From Chlamydiota bacterium (GTDB taxonomy: Bacteria; Chlamydiota; Chlamydiia; Chlamydiales; SM23-39): a stretch of 5,437 nt of DNA. Both the position numbers and the translations under genes were made by a program. Shown here one piece after another: positions 4,861 through 5,437 of the stretch (the first letter of the stretch is position 1; each line of letters opens with the position of its first letter). Under the pieces are notes generated by a model. That model ran no database searches, was not told the origin of the DNA, and saw nothing but the letters and a program-made list of their open reading frames with translations. The stretch lies in the NCBI GenBank assembly GCA_027459365.1, contig DAIDIM010000088.1:1-5437 (forward strand), in the 5' to 3' direction.

Positions 4861-5437
4861 ATGTCTATCGACGAAGTTTCTTCTCTTTTGTGCTCATCGC
4901 CTTTATCTACTTCTGAAGAAGAAGTAGTAGTAGAAGAAAGCACTTCAGATCTACACGTACACATTCCTGTCGTTGCTACGAATCCGCTTCCTCCGATCTC
5001 AACTCAACGAATTATAACCGATTTTGGAAAAATTCTTTTCGCACCAGAGAATATTCCCGCTATTATTGCTACAACATCTCTTACAATTATACAGATGGGA
5101 GTCAATTTTCTTTCTCCCTTTTTGTTAGGGCAACTTGTGCAAAGTCTCACAAATACGCATTCTGTCACACAATTAGCCGGGTGGGAGATGTCAAAAACAA
5201 CCTTAATGACATTGTTTGTGGGTGCTTCTGCCTTATCGCAAATATTGCCGACAGTCCGCTCTCACGTCATGTCTTCTTTGTATGCCAATACGATCGAGAC
5301 TATTTTGATGAAGAGCATGGATCATTTACTCGGGAAATCTTTGGATTATCACGTCCAAACCCCTTTTAATGCCATGTGCAACATTCTTCAAAGAGGATTT
5401 GGAATACAAAGCTTTGGATTGCCTCTTTTAACGCAAA
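4861..5437 (+). CDS. ABC exporter of the Atm1/half-transporter type, N-terminal part
   Basis: The frame begins at the ATG 4861 and is open to the window edge, giving 192 codons of a gene probably about 600-650 codons long. The first 50 residues are polar and acidic, with serines and an EEEVVVEE stretch, and are not a signal peptide. Two membrane segments follow (about 66-90 and 112-132), then a cytosolic coupling region ending in KSLDYHVQTPFNAMCNILQ and RGFGIQSF. That pattern of a helix, a SL.(Y/F)H motif and a R-G..GI..F helix matches the transmembrane domain of Atm1/ABCB7-type exporters, which in mitochondria and bacteria export glutathione-linked sulfur species or heavy-metal conjugates. 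The nucleotide-binding domain lies beyond the window, so substrate and class remain provisional. It has its own promoter and is the only gene here with a clear one. The long acidic N-terminal tail is unusual for this family. Confidence 0.75.
   Translation, partial: MSIDEVSSLLCSSPLSTSEEEVVVEESTSDLHVHIPVVATNPLPPISTQRIITDFGKILFAPENIPAIIATTSLTIIQMGVNFLSPFLLGQLVQSLTNTHSVTQLAGWEMSKTTLMTLFVGASALSQILPTVRSHVMSSLYANTIETILMKSMDHLLGKSLDYHVQTPFNAMCNILQRGFGIQSFGLPLLTQ
4915..4938 (+). repeat. Triplet-repeat tract GAA3-GTA3-GAA2 in the transporter's N-terminal tail
   Basis: Three GAA codons, three GTA codons and two GAA codons follow one another, encoding EEEVVVEE. Such tracts change length by slippage in steps of three and would keep the frame, altering only the length of the acidic tail. 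Confidence 0.6.

Noticed and set aside
5181..5369. Plus-strand frame inside the ABC transporter
   Set aside because: It is a shifted-frame shadow of the membrane domain.
1..5437. CRISPR array, insertion sequence, tRNA or rRNA
   Set aside because: I see no regular repeats with spacers, no transposase motifs with flanking inverted repeats, and no tRNA- or rRNA-like conserved segments.

Overview
The window comes from a low-GC bacterium (roughly 40% GC by eye) with bacterial promoters, Shine-Dalgarno sites and small spacers. Gene content and style fit a host-associated organism with an eroding genome, such as an environmental chlamydia (Parachlamydiales) or a Legionella-like gammaproteobacterium. 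This is an inference from the feel of the protein families; there is no rRNA or other phylogenetic marker to settle it.

Layout. Positions 1-80 hold no complete gene: a possible start of a minus-strand gene at the left edge, then a small hairpin plus T-run. From 81 to about 1966 lies a plus-strand group that reads as one operon: a RimJ/RimL-type acetyltransferase lacking its N-terminus, an intact second GNAT acetyltransferase 1 bp further on, and an aminoglycoside/choline-kinase-like phosphotransferase (APH family) 21 bp after that, split by one extra T in a T5 run. All three belong to families that modify small molecules or protein N-termini, and several relatives are antibiotic-modifying enzymes, but the substrates cannot be read from the sequence.

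Facing this group, on the minus strand (2532 down to 2001), is a compact two-gene unit, DUF4160 followed by DUF2442, 10 bp apart. Next, on the plus strand, is a class I SAM-dependent methyltransferase-like protein that carries what looks like a Sec signal peptide (about 2747-3688). Just after it lies a 35-codon remnant of a guanylate-kinase-type P-loop protein with a damaged Walker A motif (3701-3808). The remnant runs into the start of an endonuclease/exonuclease/phosphatase (EEP) family hydrolase with all catalytic motifs present (3801-4697). After an AT-rich 163-bp spacer with a good sigma-70-type promoter, an ABC exporter of the Atm1/half-transporter kind begins at 4861 and runs off the right edge.

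The main theme is decay next to intact genes: a headless acetyltransferase, a frameshifted kinase and a kinase stub within 3.8 kb. I see no CRISPR array, transposase, tRNA or rRNA. The most unusual items are the signal-peptide-bearing methyltransferase, the P-loop stub fused in position with the EEP gene start, and the single-T frameshift in an otherwise perfectly conserved APH gene. I do not see clear evidence for a wholly new multi-gene system; the DUF4160-DUF2442 pair is the nearest thing to a poorly characterised module.
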